Assembly: GCF_025989125.1 (NCBI RefSeq)
Contig: NZ_JAPDNR010000001.1
Location: forward strand, 5,382,087 to 5,446,086
Origin: Chitinophaga nivalis
GTDB lineage: Bacteria; Bacteroidota; Bacteroidia; Chitinophagales; Chitinophagaceae
Length of the DNA: 64,000 nucleotides
Reading direction: 5' to 3'
A program made the translations under genes and the position numbers. Positions 29,546 through 37,790 of this stretch are shown here, one piece after another (positions within the stretch are counted from its first letter, which is position 1; every line of letters begins with the position of its first letter). Under the pieces are notes generated by a model, which made no database searches, had not been told where the DNA came from, and worked only from the letters and a program-made list of their open reading frames with translations.

Positions 29546-31005
29546 TTTTCAATATTTATGATTGAAATTATTATGATAGTTAGGATACAAAACATACACC
29601 TATCCTTTCGTTTACAGCAAACGATTCATTACAACCCTGGCACAACAGCAGGGAATAGCTATATAATATTGCAACGATGAATTAAACAGGCTATCATTGG
29701 TCGTTATCAGCAAAAGCAATACAGCGCTAATTCTGATGGAATACTGTAAACCCGGGTCAATAACATTTACCGGCTACAATACGACGAGAATAGCTAAAGG
29801 CTGAATATGGTTACATCTTCCATCTATGGATTACTTTTTGGCTGCCATGTAAACAAAGCGGGATTATCGGAAAACAACCTATCTAATATAAGCCGTGGCT
29901 AACAAACATTATTCATCTAAATTGGCAAAGCGTATCATTTGATATCTATCCGATAATAAATATTAGTCAGTAATTCCAGCTGTACAGCTGGTCATTAAGA
30001 GATCTTCGCATGGTGTCTGAAAGCAGTCTGCTTTCATTTTCCTAGCACATTTCTGATATAACGATACCCTATTATCATTATTGCAACAGATGCGCTCAGA
30101 TATCAAATCAAATATTAATAATTATCTATTGATTAAAAGCGATGACGCTATCAGGTCATCTATAATAAAAGGGCTGTTTCCTGGCTGATGGCGTACACTT
30201 AATCGGGTTATGCGGATCACTCCTCCATGTAATTTTCCATCAATGCAACTCCTCATAATTAGGTCAACACGACTGAAATTAAGAAACTAATTTTAATTAA
30301 CAAAATAATCCGCCACACAAAATTTCCTTTCAAATCGCAGTCAGAAAGCTGTTCCAACACTTGTATTAGCACACTTTGATTACTTCTTTCATATGATTCC
30401 ATCTGCAACAAGAAAAGTTCATTCAGTTGGCCATTTTAGCATAGCAGCTATGCACGCGTATCAAAACCGGGATCAGCAATATCGGGTTATACCGGAGTTC
30501 ACTGATGTGGGTTTGACATTATACTACCCTCAAGATAAATCATCATCCTTTCTATTTTTCTTGCTATCATATACTATATTTTAAAACCTGGTAGTCGCCT
30601 ATTTTTTTCAAGCTATCGCTTCCTGCATTCGTCAACTGCTGACACTTATTATTGCATATGACTATGCCGGATGTATAAACGAAAAACACATACCATCTAT
30701 GGCACTCCAAATAGCATTTACGTTATCATCCATCAAAAACCAGCCCTTGCAGCAACGTGCTTTTCATTCGCCTATATCACCTTCTCGTTCAAAAGCTATT
30801 CCGACGTTATTATCTCTTCTGAATAAATATCACCTGGTGCGTATTTTCCAACATCCATCGAAGCATCGTTATGGTATGAGCGCCCCCATCCGTCGCTGCA
30901 GTATGAGTAAATAAGTATTCCTGTCAGGCTACAGCAGTAGTATTTTTTATTTTGATGATTAAATCATGTCATACTCCCGTATTCAACCTGTAATCTTTAT
31001 TAGTT
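29546..31005. other. Intergenic, 1.46 kb, AT-rich, divergent promoter region
   Basis: Separates the minus-strand NRPS-D gene from the plus-strand small-peptide genes, so it must hold promoters in both directions. It is visibly more AT-rich than the NRPS genes. Two open frames (30393-30584 and 30699-30914, plus) show no signal peptide, leader or family resemblance and are not called. No perfect -7 TAnnTTTG element, tRNA, insertion sequence or CRISPR-like repeat was recognised. Confidence 0.5.
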
Positions 31006-31188
31006 ATGAAAAAAATAATGCCATCCGGCAAGATGCTCAACAGACATCAGATGAAGCATGTTAATGGCGGAGGAAATTCCGCCAGGGCTTATTGTCTCGT
31101 TTTCGGCAAGCCCTGTAACTATGGATATGAATGCCATCCTGAATGTTTCTGCTATACGACGTTGAAAATATGCTATAATCGTATTTAG
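31006..31188 (+). CDS. Double-glycine leader peptide, six-cysteine core (first of two)
   Basis: Small secreted-peptide precursor of 60 residues. The N-terminal part (MLNRHQMKHVNGG, ending at residues 21-22) resembles the Bacteroidota leader pattern LxxxxMKxIxGG, recognised and cut after GG by C39-peptidase ABC exporters. The remaining 38 residues hold six cysteines at 30, 37, 43, 47, 49 and 56 (C-x6-C-x5-C-x3-C-x-C-x6-C), consistent with three disulfides or with a modified peptide. No modification enzyme or C39 exporter is in the window. A second peptide of the same design follows 146 bp downstream, then a cytolysin-like lipoprotein. Role unknown; bacteriocin or signalling peptide are both possible. 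The start is set by the only ATG before the leader. Confidence 0.75.
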   Translation: MKKIMPSGKMLNRHQMKHVNGGGNSARAYCLVFGKPCNYGYECHPECFCYTTLKICYNRI

Positions 31189-31334
31189 CAGCCCGTAAGA
31201 TCAGGCAGCAGCCGTTCTAACGATCGCCTGCCCCAAAAACCAGCAGCAAATATTACCTAAAAAGGATGTACAGATCCTTATCAGGCCGATAAACTGTGCA
31301 CATTCCCGTCATCTTTTATTTAAACCAATAACTT

Positions 31335-31529
31335 ATGAAAATGAAAACAGCTATTTCTCTCAGCAGAAACGCACTTAAAAAAATCAATGGTGGTACCAGT
31401 GCCGAAAATGTAGCCTGTGGAACAGGCAAATGCTGGAATCCGCTCGGTGGCAACACCTGTTTCAAAATTCAAGGTTGCAAATGTACCTTTCGTTTGGAGG
31501 CTGCGGCCAGACGATGTGTGCCACAATAA
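31335..31529 (+). CDS. Double-glycine leader peptide, six-cysteine core (second of two)
   Basis: Small precursor of 64 residues (possibly starting at the ATG two codons later). Leader ISLSRNALKKINGG, cleavage expected after residue 20. The 44-residue core carries six cysteines at 28, 33, 42, 48, 50 and 61 (C-x4-C-x8-C-x5-C-x-C-x10-C). It shares with its upstream neighbour the GG leader, the cysteine count and the C-x-C pair, but almost no other identity, so the two look like diverged members of one family. The cytolysin-like lipoprotein begins 67 bp downstream on the same strand, so co-transcription is plausible. No dedicated processing enzyme is nearby. The precursor type is recognised from the leader; the function is not known. 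Confidence 0.77.
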   Translation: MKMKTAISLSRNALKKINGGTSAENVACGTGKCWNPLGGNTCFKIQGCKCTFRLEAAARRCVPQ

Positions 31530-31596
31530 ATCAACGTACACAATAAATTAGCCACAGTAACTTTTCCCTCATTTTACCTAAAGCGTAACCACCTTT

Positions 31597-33108
31597 ATGA
31601 GAAAAACCCTTTTGTTTATTGCCGGATTAATGATCCTGTTATCCGCCTGTAAAAAACAAGCTGACAAACCATACCAGGCAACGGACCCCACCATCACCAA
31701 TAGCCACAATCAATTTAAGGATTTAAAAATCCCGCAAACAGCCATCGCTGCCAGCGAAGATAAAAATCAAACTCATTCATCTAATCCTGCCAATGACAAC
31801 ACGGGCTGCGTTCCCGTACGGCATACACAATCTGCTACATTCGATAAATTAAGCGTATTGGATCCCTCTACAGATATAATGTACATTGGCTCCCTGCTAG
31901 ATGGAAGTACGATGGAAAGTGGCACCTATATGCCATTAATCTATCCTGCTGACTATGTACGGAAGCCGATTACTTATTCTGTTTCCATACAGGGATCTTC
32001 TGGTCCTATCAGTAAAACGATTACGCCTACACTATCTGACTTCAGAAATTCCATGCAGGATATTATGCGTAACAACATTACAGGTCAGCAACCTGCAAAT
32101 TTTACTTTTTCACTAGTACAGACCCGTTCAAAAAAGGAAATGGAGATGAAGATCAGTGCCAATCTTAAATTCAGCACTTTTTTCAATGCTACCATGAATT
32201 ATGATGAAAGCGGGTATAGCGGAAAAAATTTCTTTGTACTGAAAGTTTTCCAAAAATTCTTCAGTGCAGATATCAATATTCCTGCTGATGGCAATCTGTT
32301 CAATAAACCCAACGATTTCACAGGCACTACTGCACCTGTATACATATCTACCATTGATTACGGCAGAAGCGCCTACCTCCTCCTGGAAAGTACTTATGAC
32401 TCTTCCAGGGTATACAAATCGTTAGAAGCCTCATTTAATGTATGGCTGACCGGCGGAGGCACTACTATCTCCAATGAACATAAAGTAGTAATGGACCAGT
32501 TAAAAATCAGTGGTGTGCTGATAGGAGGCTCCTCTACAGCTGCTGCAACAGCGATACAAGGTATTCAGGCATTTCGTGATTACGTCATCAATGGCGCCAA
32601 CATGGGACCCAACTCCAGAGGTGAGGTAATCGCCTACAAACTGCGTAATGCTAAAAATCATGGGGTTTACCAAACGATCATCAACGGTGATTACACCACC
32701 ATGGATTGTTCCGGACAGTTGGTAAACATTAATTCTTTCTCTGCCCGCCGCGGGGGGCATCATTACTTAACACCTGGCGTAATAGACGACTGGAATTACT
32801 GGCAATCAGAAGGATCCAGCTTTCGGGCATATACAAAAAATATTCCCGGAACGGTTCCCATACATGTGTTTTACAGTGATGCCGGTGTGGATCATTACTA
32901 CACACCTAATTGGGTGGATGACCTTAACTGGTGGAGCTATCAAGGCGTCTCCTTTTATGCCCATACCACACAAGTACCCGGATCCATCCCCATTTATGGC
33001 CATTATAGTTCCCAGGGAATTGAACATTATTATACACCCAGCAGATCCATTGGATATCCCAATTATTGGACACAATTTGATGGTGTTATATTTTATGCTT
33101 TCCCATAA
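31597..33108 (+). CDS. Cholesterol-dependent-cytolysin-like lipoprotein with aromatic C-terminal repeats
   Basis: Lipoprotein of 503 residues: signal peptide and lipobox LSAC with the lipid-carrying Cys at 18. Residues about 80-380 resemble the core (domains 1-3) of thiol-activated cytolysins, pore-formers of the MACPF/CDC superfamily: the LDPSTDIMYIGSLLDG entry motif, VFQKFFSADINIPAD, APVYISTIDYGRSAYLLLES and ISGVLIGGSS each align by eye with conserved CDC segments. The cholesterol-binding domain 4 and its Trp-rich undecapeptide are absent. In their place residues about 385-503 form three repeats of about 40 residues built on HHYLTP / DHYYTP / EHYYTP, each followed by a Trp-rich turn and a FxAY or FYA ending, resembling DUF5648-type domains. 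This suggests binding to another target, perhaps glycan. It follows two GG-leader peptides. Pore-forming activity is inferred from the fold. Confidence 0.8.
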   Translation: MRKTLLFIAGLMILLSACKKQADKPYQATDPTITNSHNQFKDLKIPQTAIAASEDKNQTHSSNPANDNTGCVPVRHTQSATFDKLSVLDPSTDIMYIGSLLDGSTMESGTYMPLIYPADYVRKPITYSVSIQGSSGPISKTITPTLSDFRNSMQDIMRNNITGQQPANFTFSLVQTRSKKEMEMKISANLKFSTFFNATMNYDESGYSGKNFFVLKVFQKFFSADINIPADGNLFNKPNDFTGTTAPVYISTIDYGRSAYLLLESTYDSSRVYKSLEASFNVWLTGGGTTISNEHKVVMDQLKISGVLIGGSSTAAATAIQGIQAFRDYVINGANMGPNSRGEVIAYKLRNAKNHGVYQTIINGDYTTMDCSGQLVNINSFSARRGGHHYLTPGVIDDWNYWQSEGSSFRAYTKNIPGTVPIHVFYSDAGVDHYYTPNWVDDLNWWSYQGVSFYAHTTQVPGSIPIYGHYSSQGIEHYYTPSRSIGYPNYWTQFDGVIFYAFP

Positions 33109-33448
33109 TTATGCCCAAGGTATGATCTGTTAATTCATAACAGATATCGGGTCAATAAAATGCTGCTTTCAAATATCATGCTGGCCACCTATGTGTACAG
33201 GATGATATTTGAAAGTACCCTGTCACCTATTCCCGTTCAAACCTCCTTCCTACTACCACCAGCAATCGCAAGTAACATCCTGTTGAAAAAAGACTATCTT
33301 CGGCATGCTATCCAGACCAGTCATGCGGATGTCAATCACTGTTTGTTTTTCGCCAGGTCAGTTATCCATGTGTTCGAAGCCTCCTGCTGCCATGTTTTAT
33401 GATAGCCGCACTCATCATAAGTATAAGTATAAATACAAAACACACCAT
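33109..33448. other. Intergenic, 340 bp, no gene recognised
   Basis: Between the cytolysin-like gene and the VOC gene. An 80-codon plus frame (33160-33402) has no recognisable feature and overlaps the upstream extension of the VOC frame. No strong terminator hairpin was seen. Confidence 0.45.
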
Positions 33449-34171
33449 ATGAAAGAATATGCTATTCCTATGTTACCGAGTACTGCGATGAAAGAAACCC
33501 TTGCATTTTACACGGCTATGGGATTCGTCATCACATATCAGCAGCAGGCGCCCAATACCTATGTATGCATGAAAATACGGGATATTGAACTCCATTTCTT
33601 TTCTTTAAAACAAATTAAACCGGAAAGTAACTTCAGTACCTGTTACTTAATTGTAGACAATATTGATCTCTTATTCCAATCCTTTACTGCCGGGTTAAAG
33701 GAAAAACTCGGTAAAGTACCGGTGAAAGGTATCCCCCGGATTAATCCACTGAAAGATATGCCCAGTTATGGTGTCCGGCAATTTGTAGTGGTAGACCCAT
33801 CCGGTAACTATATCCGCATAGGACAACCCATTAAAAAAGAACAAAGTCTTTTATTTGAAGAGAACGGACAAAAGCCGATGGCCGGAACGCCCTTGCAAAA
33901 AGCATATGAATTGGGAAACCGATTAGCTAATGGTAAAGATGATATCGATAAAGCAGCAAAAGTATTGGATGCAGCCCTGCAAGCGGCTGATGAAACAGAT
34001 TTGCTGCATCTCTTTAAGGTCGTGTCGTTACGCATAGATATTGCCGACCGACAAAATGATACCACATTGATCGCCGCGCTTTCCATAAAAGGCAAGGAGC
34101 TGTTGACAAAAATAACCGATCATACTCCGATCGAAGCAGATCTGCAGGCATTCGAAAAATATAGCGGGTAA
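33449..34171 (+). CDS. VOC-family (glyoxalase/bleomycin-resistance-like) protein with C-terminal extension
   Basis: Protein of 240 residues. The start at 33449 (MKEYAIPMLPST) is preferred to the upstream in-frame ATG at 33305 because the VOC fold begins there and the extra 48 residues are low-complexity, including an HKYKYKYK run. Residues about 1-128 show the vicinal-oxygen-chelate pattern: A-MKETLAFYTAMGF, a CMKIRDIELHFF strand, and a second half ending FVVVDPSGNYIRIGQP. Members bind small hydrophobic compounds or act as metal enzymes. The C-terminal about 110 residues are helical and lack an obvious match, making the protein about twice the usual VOC length. No substrate can be assigned. 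It is followed by an inverted repeat and a Crp/Fnr regulator on the same strand. Confidence 0.82.
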   Translation: MKEYAIPMLPSTAMKETLAFYTAMGFVITYQQQAPNTYVCMKIRDIELHFFSLKQIKPESNFSTCYLIVDNIDLLFQSFTAGLKEKLGKVPVKGIPRINPLKDMPSYGVRQFVVVDPSGNYIRIGQPIKKEQSLLFEENGQKPMAGTPLQKAYELGNRLANGKDDIDKAAKVLDAALQAADETDLLHLFKVVSLRIDIADRQNDTTLIAALSIKGKELLTKITDHTPIEADLQAFEKYSG

Positions 34172-34232
34172 TGATTCACCTGACGCCTCGGCTCCTCTTT
34201 ACAACTGTTTCCTGAAAAATCATAACTTTACG

Positions 34233-34267
34233 GTTTGCTTTATCAATTTTCAATTGATAAAGCAAAC
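34233..34267. repeat. Perfect 16-bp inverted repeat upstream of the Crp/Fnr gene
   Basis: Arms GTTTGCTTTATCAATT (34233-34248) and its exact complement (34252-34267) are separated by 3 bases. It lies 61 bp after the VOC stop and 28 bp before the Crp/Fnr start. A TAACTTTA element just upstream (from 34223) is one base off the Bacteroidota -7 consensus. It could be a low-GC terminator for the VOC gene or an operator for the regulator; no T-run follows. Confidence 0.6.
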
Positions 34268-34295
34268 AGCAGGTGTATGACCGGAAATATATGTT

Positions 34296-34880
34296 ATGAC
34301 CAATCTTGAACTACTCAGAAAACATATCGAACAATACATTCCCATCACGGATCAGGAGTTTGAACAGTTTACGACCAACTTCCATCACAGGAAGATAAAG
34401 AAAAAGGCCTTCCTTTTAAGGGAAGATGACATCTGCCAATATGAAGCCTTTGTCACCAAAGGTTGTTTCCGCATTTACTATCTGGACGAAAAAGGATATG
34501 CACAGATCCTCTACTTTGCCGTAGAAGGCTGGTGGGCCACCGATATCGACAGTTTCACCAACCAGCGACCCTCCATTCTCAATATTGAAGCATTGGAAGA
34601 TAGTGAAGTACTACTGATTAATAAACCGCATAAAGATATTTTATACGACACCTTACCTAAAGTAGAAAAGATGTTCCGGATCATGAACCAGAAATCATTG
34701 GTGACACTACAGCGCCGGATCATTTCTTCATTGGGCAAGACTGCCGACAAACGTTACCTGGAATTCATCGAAAAATATCCGGATCTGGCGCAACGCCTCA
34801 ACCAGCAACAGCTGGCTGCCTACCTGGGCATATCACACGAATTTTTAAGCAAGATCAGAAAAAAACTGGCTGGTAAGTAA
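34296..34880 (+). CDS. Crp/Fnr-family transcriptional regulator
   Basis: DNA-binding regulator of 194 residues. An N-terminal cyclic-nucleotide-binding-like beta-roll covers about residues 25-115 (FVTKGCFRIYYLDEKGYAQILYF, NIEALEDSEVLLI), followed by a dimer helix and a short C-terminal DNA-binding region with LNQQQLAAYLGISHEFLSKIRKKL, the recognition-helix pattern of Bacteroidota Crp/Fnr proteins. There is no Fe-S cysteine cluster, so oxygen sensing of the FNR type is unlikely; the ligand is unknown. The gene is followed after 8 bp by a TTGA-N6-TCAA palindrome and after 74 bp by an isochorismatase-like hydrolase, its probable target. Confidence 0.88.
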   Translation: MTNLELLRKHIEQYIPITDQEFEQFTTNFHHRKIKKKAFLLREDDICQYEAFVTKGCFRIYYLDEKGYAQILYFAVEGWWATDIDSFTNQRPSILNIEALEDSEVLLINKPHKDILYDTLPKVEKMFRIMNQKSLVTLQRRIISSLGKTADKRYLEFIEKYPDLAQRLNQQQLAAYLGISHEFLSKIRKKLAGK

Positions 34881-34888
34881 ATCCATTT

Positions 34889-34904
34889 TTTGAACTAGTT
34901 CAAA
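34889..34904. promoter_or_regulatory. Palindrome TTTGAACTAGTTCAAA, candidate Crp/Fnr operator
   Basis: A perfect 16-bp palindrome containing TTGA-N6-TCAA, the half-site spacing used by Crp/Fnr proteins. It sits between the Crp/Fnr gene and the hydrolase gene. A TACTTTTA sequence further downstream, shortly before the hydrolase start, could be a weak -7 element. Regulation of the hydrolase by the neighbouring regulator is inferred. Confidence 0.5.
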
Positions 34905-34954
34905 GGTCAGGTTGTTGCCAACTGCTACTTTTACGGTCTTAAACGACACGAAAA

Positions 34955-35506
34955 ATGAAAACAGCCTTACTGATTATTGATGTACAAAATGATTACTTTG
35001 AAGGTGGCGCACACACACTGGTAAATGCCGCGCAGGCAGGGCAACAGGTACAACAGGTATTACAGACCGCCAGAAAACAACAACTGCCGGTCGTACATAT
35101 CCAACACCTTGCTGTTAATGAAGGCGCCGATTTCTTTCTACCCAATACTACCGGCGCTCATATACATGCCTGTGCAAATCCGCTTCCCGGGGAAACAGTC
35201 ATCACCAAAAACTATCCGAACAGTTTCAGAGCTACCACATTACTGGCACATCTCCAGGAACACCACATCACGCACCTGGTTATCTGCGGTATGATGACAG
35301 ATGTATGTGTAGACGCTACGGTTAGAGCAGCCATGGATCTGGGCTTTACGACAACAGTTATTGGCGATGCCTGTGCTACCCGCAACCGGGAGCTGTATGG
35401 CCAGACCATCAATGCTGACACCATCCACCAGGCTTATCTGGCCGGTATGACTGCCCTTGGCGGACTGTATGCGCAGGTAATCCCGGCAGCAACGTTTATG
35501 GCATAA
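34955..35506 (+). CDS. Isochorismatase-family cysteine hydrolase
   Basis: Cytoplasmic hydrolase of 183 residues in the isochorismatase-like/nicotinamidase superfamily. The catalytic triad is visible: Asp9 (LIIDVQNDYF), Lys85 (VITKNYPNSF) and Cys118 (GMMTDVCVDAT). The non-proline cis peptide region before the Cys is conserved. Typical substrates are small amides or enol ethers; none can be assigned here. It follows the Crp/Fnr regulator on the same strand and ends just before a strong bidirectional terminator, so it is probably a short unit controlled by that regulator. A role in siderophore precursor synthesis is not supported, since the partner genes for 2,3-dihydroxybenzoate synthesis are absent. 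Confidence 0.92.
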   Translation: MKTALLIIDVQNDYFEGGAHTLVNAAQAGQQVQQVLQTARKQQLPVVHIQHLAVNEGADFFLPNTTGAHIHACANPLPGETVITKNYPNSFRATTLLAHLQEHHITHLVICGMMTDVCVDATVRAAMDLGFTTTVIGDACATRNRELYGQTINADTIHQAYLAGMTALGGLYAQVIPAATFMA

Positions 35507-35527
35507 TCCTGATTCACCACCATGAAA

Positions 35528-35554
35528 AACCTCCAAACAAACTGTTTGGAGGTT
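35528..35554. terminator. Hairpin terminator between convergent genes
   Basis: A 12-bp perfect stem AACCTCCAAACA / TGTTTGGAGGTT with a 3-base loop, 22 bp after the hydrolase stop and 42 bp from the stop of the convergent gene. It probably serves both strands. Confidence 0.8.
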
Positions 35555-35595
35555 CATGCTGCTTACTGTAAGCTGATATCCTTTGCCTGACGCGG

Positions 35596-36921
35596 CTACA
35601 GTGTTTTCTTTAATTTTACCTCTACCTTCTCTCCGGCTTTATCTATACTTACCACCTTTTTTACACTGGCCGACGCATTGACATTATAACTGTTGCTGAC
35701 CGTATTAGTGGATGTACCCTGAAACAAACCATTGATGTAAGTATCCGTATAACCCACGACCTCCGTACGTTTGGAAGTATGCTTATAACCAAATTCCGTG
35801 TATAGTAAATAGTCTCCCGGCATCAGGTTCACGAATTCAAAATGCCCCTTGTCATCATAGACAGTAGTTACTTTTATACACTCCGCTACTTCCTGTGGCA
35901 GTGGAATAGATATGCCTTTCTTTCTGGATGATTCATTTAACTTTAGCCACTCTTTGAAAAAATCGGTGTAGGGAATTAAAACAATGGAAACGCCGGCCGG
36001 GGCAAATTGCTTCTTGTTTACATTGAGTACTGCCATCCCACTCAGCATCCCTTCATTTTCGTTGTCTCTGGCAAAAGCCTGCCCGGTGATCACCGCTGTA
36101 CCTTCATTAAGCAGTTTTAAAGTGGCCACTTTATCAAAAGTACTTTTGAAGGGATTAAAATCAATTTCCTTATCCACCATCAGCAGTTGCTGGCCTTTTG
36201 AAAATATGTCTACCTTCCACATTCTGCGGGTTTCCTTATCCAGGTAATAGATGTACTTATCATTGGTAGCCTCTTCAAAAACACTCACCTGCCAAACCTT
36301 ATGTGCACCGGTCAGTTTGCTGACATACATATTGCTTTTCACTTCCTGTACCACTGCCTTGCTGATATGCTGATTATTCTCCGGCCGGTAATCATATACG
36401 GGCATGCTTACACTATATCCCGAAGACAGCGGAAGTAATCCCAGCAGGTAAGGATAACAATAGCTATCCAGGAAGCTTTCATTAATAGGTTCCTTCACCT
36501 TCGTTCTTTTGGCACCTTGTTTTTCGTAATAATAACCGGTGACTTCTTTTCCATACTTTAGTAATACTTCCTTGCTCTTATCAAAGGAAGAACGATATAG
36601 GGGTTTGAAAGTACGGGCATCAGCAATACTGGTATCTATCCGCTGGCCATTGTTTCCCGCCAGATGCAAAGTCGTGTAGATAGATAAATGTTCACTATTG
36701 AGTTGGATATCAATGGCAAATGTGCCAATGTCTATCTGCCGGCCGCCATTGAGTACGAAACAAGCCATTTCAGACTTCCCGCTTTTCAGCCATTTCTTTT
36801 CAAAGGGAATATTTTCCGGTGTGGTGGCTGTTTGTGCGGTACATATTCCTGCTGTTGCGGTGAGCAGTAATGCAGAAAAAAATCCCGTTGTCCGGGTGGG
36901 CTTAGGCATGTTTACTATCAT
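35596..36921 (-). CDS. Secreted protein of unknown function with C-terminal carboxypeptidase-regulatory-like region
   Basis: Exported protein of 441 residues (437 if the second ATG at 36909 is used). The signal peptide ends near ATAGICTAQ. The first about 230 residues contain beta-rich segments (YTTLHLAG, KPLYRSSFDKSKEVLLKYGKEVTGYY, YLDKETRRMWKVDI) reminiscent of DUF3108-like periplasmic proteins that read out a modified lipid or sugar. The last about 190 residues contain the pattern of an extracellular beta-sandwich (TVYDDKGHFEFVNLMPGDYLLY) as in regulatory-like domains. No catalytic motif is seen. It is transcribed towards the hydrolase and ends at the shared terminator. I do not assign a function. 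Confidence 0.7.
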   Translation of the reverse strand: MIVNMPKPTRTTGFFSALLLTATAGICTAQTATTPENIPFEKKWLKSGKSEMACFVLNGGRQIDIGTFAIDIQLNSEHLSIYTTLHLAGNNGQRIDTSIADARTFKPLYRSSFDKSKEVLLKYGKEVTGYYYEKQGAKRTKVKEPINESFLDSYCYPYLLGLLPLSSGYSVSMPVYDYRPENNQHISKAVVQEVKSNMYVSKLTGAHKVWQVSVFEEATNDKYIYYLDKETRRMWKVDIFSKGQQLLMVDKEIDFNPFKSTFDKVATLKLLNEGTAVITGQAFARDNENEGMLSGMAVLNVNKKQFAPAGVSIVLIPYTDFFKEWLKLNESSRKKGISIPLPQEVAECIKVTTVYDDKGHFEFVNLMPGDYLLYTEFGYKHTSKRTEVVGYTDTYINGLFQGTSTNTVSNSYNVNASASVKKVVSIDKAGEKVEVKLKKTL

Positions 36922-37227
36922 GTTGGTACAATATGGCTTTTCTAAAATATAGGTAACTGTTTGCGACGCTGACAGGTAGGCTTATGGCTTTTATCCTTTT
37001 CTTATATCCACAGACAATCATTTTCCCGATAAAAATAAGCGCTTTTTTCACTTGTTTCACTACAGGTAAGACGGTAATTCCCATTTACCTGTAAGCAGGT
37101 AGTATTATTGGTGAAGGGGCTAGCTTGCTATTATACTGATGCTGCCCGATGATCTGATATGAGTTAATGTCAAAAAAAGTCCTATCTTTGAAAAAAACAG
37201 AACGTTCTGTTTGTTAAATAATGTACC
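36922..37227. other. Divergent intergenic region, 306 bp
   Basis: Between the secreted protein (minus) and the TetR gene (plus). The plus-strand promoter and operator are annotated separately at 37183-37212. No clear minus-strand promoter element was found. A 60-codon minus frame (36902-37084) overlaps the start of the neighbouring gene and is not called. Confidence 0.5.
37183..37212 (+). promoter_or_regulatory. -7 element and 18-bp TetR operator
   Basis: TATCTTTG at 37183-37190 matches the Bacteroidota -7 consensus TAnnTTTG exactly. Five to 22 bases downstream (37195-37212) lies a perfect 18-bp palindrome AAACAGAACGTTCTGTTT, ending 15 bp before the TetR start codon. The layout, with the operator over the expected transcription start, fits autorepression by the TetR protein encoded next. 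Confidence 0.8.
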
Positions 37228-37776
37228 ATGACTAGAAAGCGGCAGTTCACCCGTGAACAATATACCACTGCTGCCCGGCTGATCGTACAAACGGAAGGAG
37301 CGCACAATCTCTCTTTCCAGGCGGTTTCCGTCAGGTTAGGGGCCAGTAGAGGGGCAATTACCCATAATTTTCCTACCAAACGTCACCTGGTGGTGGCAAT
37401 GATAGAAGATACACTGGCCCGGGCAGCAACAATCATTGAAGCAGAAATAGCGAAAACACCGGATAGCAACAACCCGGTATTTACAGGCTTCATTCGTGCC
37501 ATCGCTGATCCATCCGGACAGCTCATACAACTGTGGAAAGGTATGTTCAACGCGGGTATTATGGAAGATCCTCCCCTCACCGATTTATATACCGGCTTCT
37601 ACGAACGTTACTGGCAAAGGATTACGGCCGAAGTAAAGGACCCCGTGCGCGCCATCATTATCTGGGCAGCATTGGAAGGGTTGGAGCTATATGAGGTGTA
37701 TTACCAGACACCCTTCACAAAAGAACAGCGGAACGCTGCGCTGCAAAAGCTCCTGGAAGACGCTGTTCATGTGTAA
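37228..37776 (+). CDS. TetR/AcrR-family transcriptional regulator
   Basis: Repressor-type regulator of 182 residues. The N-terminal helix-turn-helix spans about residues 8-55 (EQYTTAARLIVQTEGAHNLSFQAVSVRLGASRGAITHNFPTK, quoted here only as a region; key positions are the LGASRGAITHNF recognition helix). The C-terminal part is helical and variable, for an unknown ligand. It probably binds the 18-bp palindrome in its own leader. A YjhX-like gene follows 14 bp downstream, so the two form an operon. The TolC-HlyD-permease efflux operon is about 5 kb away and could be a target, as is common for AcrR-like proteins, but no copy of the operator was noticed in front of it. Confidence 0.92.
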   Translation: MTRKRQFTREQYTTAARLIVQTEGAHNLSFQAVSVRLGASRGAITHNFPTKRHLVVAMIEDTLARAATIIEAEIAKTPDSNNPVFTGFIRAIADPSGQLIQLWKGMFNAGIMEDPPLTDLYTGFYERYWQRITAEVKDPVRAIIIWAALEGLELYEVYYQTPFTKEQRNAALQKLLEDAVHV

Positions 37777-37790
37777 TTACCGCATACAGC

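Noticed and set aside
30393..30914. Two short plus frames (63 and 71 codons) upstream of the leader peptides
   Set aside because: No GG leader, no cysteine pattern and no family; the region is AT-rich non-coding DNA.
34955..35506. Isochorismatase of a catechol siderophore pathway
   Set aside because: No carrier domain fusion and no dihydroxybenzoate genes nearby; it is a stand-alone member of the wider hydrolase family.
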